DNA of 7,992 nt from Desulfobacterales bacterium (GTDB taxonomy: Bacteria; Desulfobacterota; DSM-4660; Desulfatiglandales; B25-G16), in assembly GCA_013375385.1 (NCBI GenBank), contig JABXJY010000118.1, forward strand, positions 1 to 7,992. The letters run 5' to 3'. Positions 5,452 to 7,992 of this stretch are shown here, piece after piece. The notes below the pieces were generated by a model that searched no databases, was not told where the DNA came from, and saw only the letters and a list, made by a program, of their open reading frames with translations. The position numbers and the translations under genes are program-made. Within the stretch, counting starts at the first letter, position 1. Each line of letters starts with the position of its first letter.

Positions 5452-7599
5452 ATGAAAGACAACCCTCCTGAACCAGACAGTTCTGGTGCGGTGCCAATAC
5501 CAGATGATTTGCATAAGGAGCTCAAGGCCAAGCTCGCGGAGTTTCTCCTCTCCCTGATTCAGGCCTTTCTCCGCACCGGTTTTTACACTCCCGATCATCC
5601 CGAAGCAAAGAGCGCCAAGGTTGGGCTCTATGAAGATTTTCAAAAAGTTTTCACCGGAACGGGGGAGCTGACCTTCCTGGTTCGCGATGATCGTGAAGGG
5701 AAAAATATCTTGATCGAAGGGGTTCTGCCAGAAACCCACAACCTCAATTCCCTGATGTTCAAGGGGATGGCAGAGATGTATACTCCCAAATTTGCCAAAT
5801 TCCTGGAGCGGAAAGATCTCATTAGCTTGACCCTTAAGAATACCATGACTCGGACGGAATTCACCAATTTTGTCGACGTCATGGGCGAACTAATTTTTGT
5901 TGACACTCACGAAAAAAGCGATAAGGAACGATTCAGCCGGATTCTGAAAGAGAGAGGCATTTTTAACATTTCATACATCTATAGTGAAGAGCTCCTGGCC
6001 ATAAAGCGGAAAATCCCCTGGCGATCTCAAATCGCCCTTTCCCGCCTAAAGAAAGACTTCAGAATGATCCCCCTCTTTCTCGATCTGGACGAAGAAGGCG
6101 TGAAAAAAGTTAGAAGGGAAATCATTCAGGACATCGCCCGGCCTATCCAAAATACCCAAGTCATCTTTCCTGTTTTGATGAACACTGATCTCGCTGAAAC
6201 CAAAGAATTCAAAGAATCCGAGATTGACGAAGAAATAATCGCCTGTCTTTCTGATGACCTTCTCTTCAAGATATCCCAGACATTGCTCGAGGAGACCGTC
6301 CGCCATGGGGAGACTGAACCTCCTCAGGGAAAATCGGTAAGACTTGCCAGACAGGTCGCCTCCTCTCTTAGTCTAAGGGAAATCAAGGGAAGAGCGTCCA
6401 TCCTCGAAGAGTATTTCAAATACAAACTTATTTCTTTTGAACAGCTTCCAGAGGCCACGCGGCGCAAGATCAAGTTTGAGCAGTTTACAAACAAATTTCT
6501 TAGGAACATCGAGCCCGTTTTGAACCAGTTCGACAGAATTCAGGAAAGAGAACAATATCTTCGAGCGGCTCGATCCTTCACAAGAATTATTCCCGAATTG
6601 ATTCGCCGAGATCGGTATGAAGAAATCCTAAAGATCATCACCCATATCGATCGTCACTTTAAGGAGAAAAAACACCTCTCCATTTATGCAGGGCAAATCC
6701 TGGAGGAAATCGAAGGGGGGGAGATTCTGCAATCATTGAAGGGGAAATTTCTGACCGGCACAAAGGAAATACGCCTGGCCATCGCCCCCATTCTTGTTAA
6801 ACTCCGTGCTGGATCTGTACCTCACCTTCTCTCACTTTTGAGGCAAAGCACTGACCACTTGATCCGGAAACATGCATGCGAGATACTCCTCCAGATCGAT
6901 TCCTCAGCCATCAACCTTATTCTCGATGAGCTAAATAAAAGGGAAATGGCGACAAAATCTGCCATCGACATCATCCGGGTTTTGGGAGAAATAAAGTGTG
7001 ATGAGTGGATTCAACCCTTTGCCAGAACCCTGCAGGCCTATCTCGATCATGAAAACCCTCACCTCAGAGAGGAAGCTTTGGGGGTATATTACAAAATCAT
7101 GGGTGGTGAGGGTGAAAAATTGTACCTCGGTGGCCTCAATGATACAGATACTGGCGTTCAGAAAAAGGCGATTCAGTGTCTGGGGGGAATCAAGAGCGAG
7201 ATTGCCCTGGAAAAATTCATCGAAATGTTGAAAAAGGCGGAAGATTTTCCCTCAGATAAAGATCTGCAAACAGAAGCTTCCCTTTTTAGGGCTCTTAGTT
7301 TTTATGGGAACGTTGCACTGCCAGAGATAGGGTCGCTTGAGGATTTCTTGCTCGAGACTATTGACCGTCGGCTCAGTCTGGGACCCCTTAAGTTTCTAAA
7401 GAAAAAAAAGAAACCCCTCAGCGAGGGAGCAGTAGTCGCAATTTGCGAAACCTTGGGAAAGATTGGAACCGACAAATCCCGTGCCGTTCTCCAGAAGCTA
7501 GAGAAACAGAAGGACAGCCAGTGGAAGAATGCGGCCGCAGAGGCCCTGATAAAAATCACCGAAAGAGAAGAGAACAAAGACTCAATCAAGTCCCCTTAG
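5452..7599 (+). CDS. Large HEAT-repeat protein
   Basis: The 715-residue product has no signal peptide or membrane helix and is rich in charged residues, so it is likely cytosolic. The N-terminal part (about 20-190) is a mixed alpha/beta region with TGFYTPDHPEAKSAKVGLYE (42-61) and ELTFLVRDDREGKNILIEG (72-90), which I cannot assign to a named domain. Residues 190-430 are mostly helical. From about 435 to 705 the sequence shows repeated helix pairs of HEAT/armadillo type, such as IRLAIAPILVKLRAGSVPHL (440-459), LIRKHACEILLQI (470-482), HLREEALGVYYKIMG (537-551), VQKKAIQCLGGI (569-580), AVVAICETLGKIG (660-672), and WKNAAAEALIKI (691-702). HEAT arrays are protein-binding scaffolds, and no catalytic motif is visible. 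A lysine run, KFLKKKKKP, lies at 647-655. The ATG has GAGGGG at 5441-5446 just upstream. The gene stands alone behind its own promoter. The HEAT call is good, while the biological role and N-terminal domain are unknown. Confidence 0.85.
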   Translation: MKDNPPEPDSSGAVPIPDDLHKELKAKLAEFLLSLIQAFLRTGFYTPDHPEAKSAKVGLYEDFQKVFTGTGELTFLVRDDREGKNILIEGVLPETHNLNSLMFKGMAEMYTPKFAKFLERKDLISLTLKNTMTRTEFTNFVDVMGELIFVDTHEKSDKERFSRILKERGIFNISYIYSEELLAIKRKIPWRSQIALSRLKKDFRMIPLFLDLDEEGVKKVRREIIQDIARPIQNTQVIFPVLMNTDLAETKEFKESEIDEEIIACLSDDLLFKISQTLLEETVRHGETEPPQGKSVRLARQVASSLSLREIKGRASILEEYFKYKLISFEQLPEATRRKIKFEQFTNKFLRNIEPVLNQFDRIQEREQYLRAARSFTRIIPELIRRDRYEEILKIITHIDRHFKEKKHLSIYAGQILEEIEGGEILQSLKGKFLTGTKEIRLAIAPILVKLRAGSVPHLLSLLRQSTDHLIRKHACEILLQIDSSAINLILDELNKREMATKSAIDIIRVLGEIKCDEWIQPFARTLQAYLDHENPHLREEALGVYYKIMGGEGEKLYLGGLNDTDTGVQKKAIQCLGGIKSEIALEKFIEMLKKAEDFPSDKDLQTEASLFRALSFYGNVALPEIGSLEDFLLETIDRRLSLGPLKFLKKKKKPLSEGAVVAICETLGKIGTDKSRAVLQKLEKQKDSQWKNAAAEALIKITEREENKDSIKSP

Positions 7600-7730
7600 C
7601 ACAGATCTCAATACCAGGAAGAACGATTCATTCCGAGTTCTCAAAATCCCTTTTGATATCCTGGATATAACAGCTTCAGCTACTCGAGGAACGCTCCGGG
7701 AAGCATGACGGCTGCCTTCCTTCAACTCTT
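7600..7730. other. Short gap after the HEAT-repeat gene
   Basis: Nothing gene-like is supported. A 13-base palindrome, ATATCC-T-GGATAT at 7656-7668, could be a protein-binding site but is too tightly closed to be a hairpin terminator. No intrinsic terminator for the HEAT gene is visible here. Confidence 0.4.
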
Positions 7731-7967
7731 GCCGCTATTTACATCATCATCACTGATCAGAACACAGGCAATCCCATCAAAAATGCCAAGGTCAAGTGCA
7801 AGGGCGTTGGAAAAAATAATACCAAGACTAACACTGCTGGCTATTATGAGCTGACTAATCTTGATGATTTCGTAAAAGTCGAAAAACCCCCTCTCCCTCG
7901 ATGGGAGAGGGTTGGGGTGAGGGTGAATAAGGCAGCATTTCAGGTACTTACATCCCCCTCCCCTTAA
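7671..7967 (+). pseudogene. Remnant of a carboxypeptidase-regulatory-like domain
   Basis: One plus frame is open from just after a TAA at 7668 to a TAA at 7965-7967 but has no ATG before the recognisable part. Its core, AAIYIIITDQNTGNPIKNAK (7731-7790), then TKTNTAGYYELTNLDDF (to 7871), has the pattern of CarboxypepD-reg-like or Cna-B-like beta-sandwich domains (xVTDxxTGxPIxNAxV, then TxTNTxGYYxLxNL). These usually occur in secreted or surface proteins. Where the domain should finish with a Gly-Tyr/Thr-Val strand, the frame instead runs into a G/C-tract palindrome (from about 7886) and translates to proline- and arginine-rich nonsense. I read it as a fragment without its 5' end and with a repeat inserted in its 3' end. 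The HEAT gene upstream ends 131 bases before the core and is in another frame. Confidence 0.6.
7886..7924. repeat. Dispersed G/C-tract palindromic repeat
   Basis: CCCTCTCCC (7889-7897) and GGGAGAGGG (7903-7911) form a perfect 9-bp stem around TCGAT. The right arm continues as TTGGGGTGAGGGTG. This composition (gggagaggg followed by ttggggtgaggg) is typical of intergenic repeats found in many copies in various proteobacterial genomes. It interrupts the carboxypeptidase-regulatory-like fragment. The G-rich strand also fits a G-quadruplex pattern. Confidence 0.65.
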
Positions 7968-7989
7968 TCCCCTCCCACCAGGGGAGGGG
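7954..7989. repeat. Second G/C-tract palindromic repeat at the right edge
   Basis: CCCCTCCC (7969-7976) pairs with GGGAGGGG (7982-7989) in a perfect stem. The related tract CCCCTCCCC at 7955-7963 could pair with GGGGAGGGG (7981-7989) instead. It lies about 45 bases after the first repeat and belongs to the same broad class. It may continue beyond the window. Confidence 0.6.
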
Positions 7990-7992
7990 AAA

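Noticed and set aside
5280..5471. 63-residue plus-strand frame ahead of the HEAT gene
   Set aside because: It would start at GTG with poor initiation context, overlaps the real ATG and ribosome binding site at 5441-5454, and its cysteine- and tyrosine-rich sequence resembles no protein.
7302..7589. 95-residue minus-strand frame opposite the end of the HEAT gene
   Set aside because: Its phenylalanine run is the complement of the lysine codons in the HEAT protein, so it is a shadow frame.
7705..7848. Frame from ATG 7705 beginning MTAAFLQLLPLF, resembling a signal peptide
   Set aside because: It has no clear ribosome binding site, ends after about 47 residues, and runs out of frame with the recognisable beta-sandwich fragment in the same DNA. 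A frameshift joining the two is possible but not supported.
1..7992. CRISPR array, tRNA or rRNA genes, toxin-antitoxin or defence system
   Set aside because: I looked for regularly spaced repeats, cloverleaf-like sequences, rRNA landmarks and small paired genes, and saw none.

Overview
The window reads as a gene-poor, accessory-type stretch of an anaerobic Gram-negative-like bacterial genome. Base composition is moderate and looks roughly even. A large standalone HEAT-repeat protein, an IS1182-type transposase remnant, and dispersed palindromic and G/C-tract repeats between genes are all common in Desulfobacterota (former Deltaproteobacteria) and related lineages. That placement is an inference from gene style, since no rRNA or tRNA is present to test it.

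Layout from left to right: positions 1-50 hold the start of a leftward gene whose first residues (KKYDIIVVGAG) form a dinucleotide-binding Rossmann strand-loop, so a FAD/NAD(P)-dependent oxidoreductase runs off the left edge. A perfect 17-bp palindrome lies just upstream of it. About 420 bases of unassigned DNA follow, with one plausible promoter. Next is a full-length DUF1846/UPF0371 protein (503-2020). A 449-base gap then holds an imperfect inverted repeat and a possible leftward gene remnant. It is followed by a complete GT-A glycosyltransferase resembling mannosylglycerate / glucosyl-phosphoglycerate synthases (2470-3693), whose start is best placed at an ATG with a strong ribosome binding site.

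From about 3855 to 5090 lies a decayed IS1182-family insertion sequence. Its transposase (from 4080) is broken by two frame changes and lacks its C-terminal third. Beyond it are a two-tiered hairpin (5143-5192) and a good sigma-70-type promoter (5238-5266), which drives a 715-residue HEAT-repeat protein (5452-7599). The right end (7671-7967) holds a startless fragment of a carboxypeptidase-regulatory-like (beta-sandwich) domain, cut into by G/C-tract palindromic repeats.

The three intact genes all point rightward but are separated by gaps of several hundred bases, and a dead transposon lies between the second and third. They are probably separate transcription units, not a pathway. I do not see a convincing new multi-gene system. 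The items most worth checking are the HEAT protein with its unassigned N-terminal region, the glycosyltransferase's substrate, the nested hairpin at 5143-5192, and the hairpin/G-quadruplex overlap at 7889-7923.
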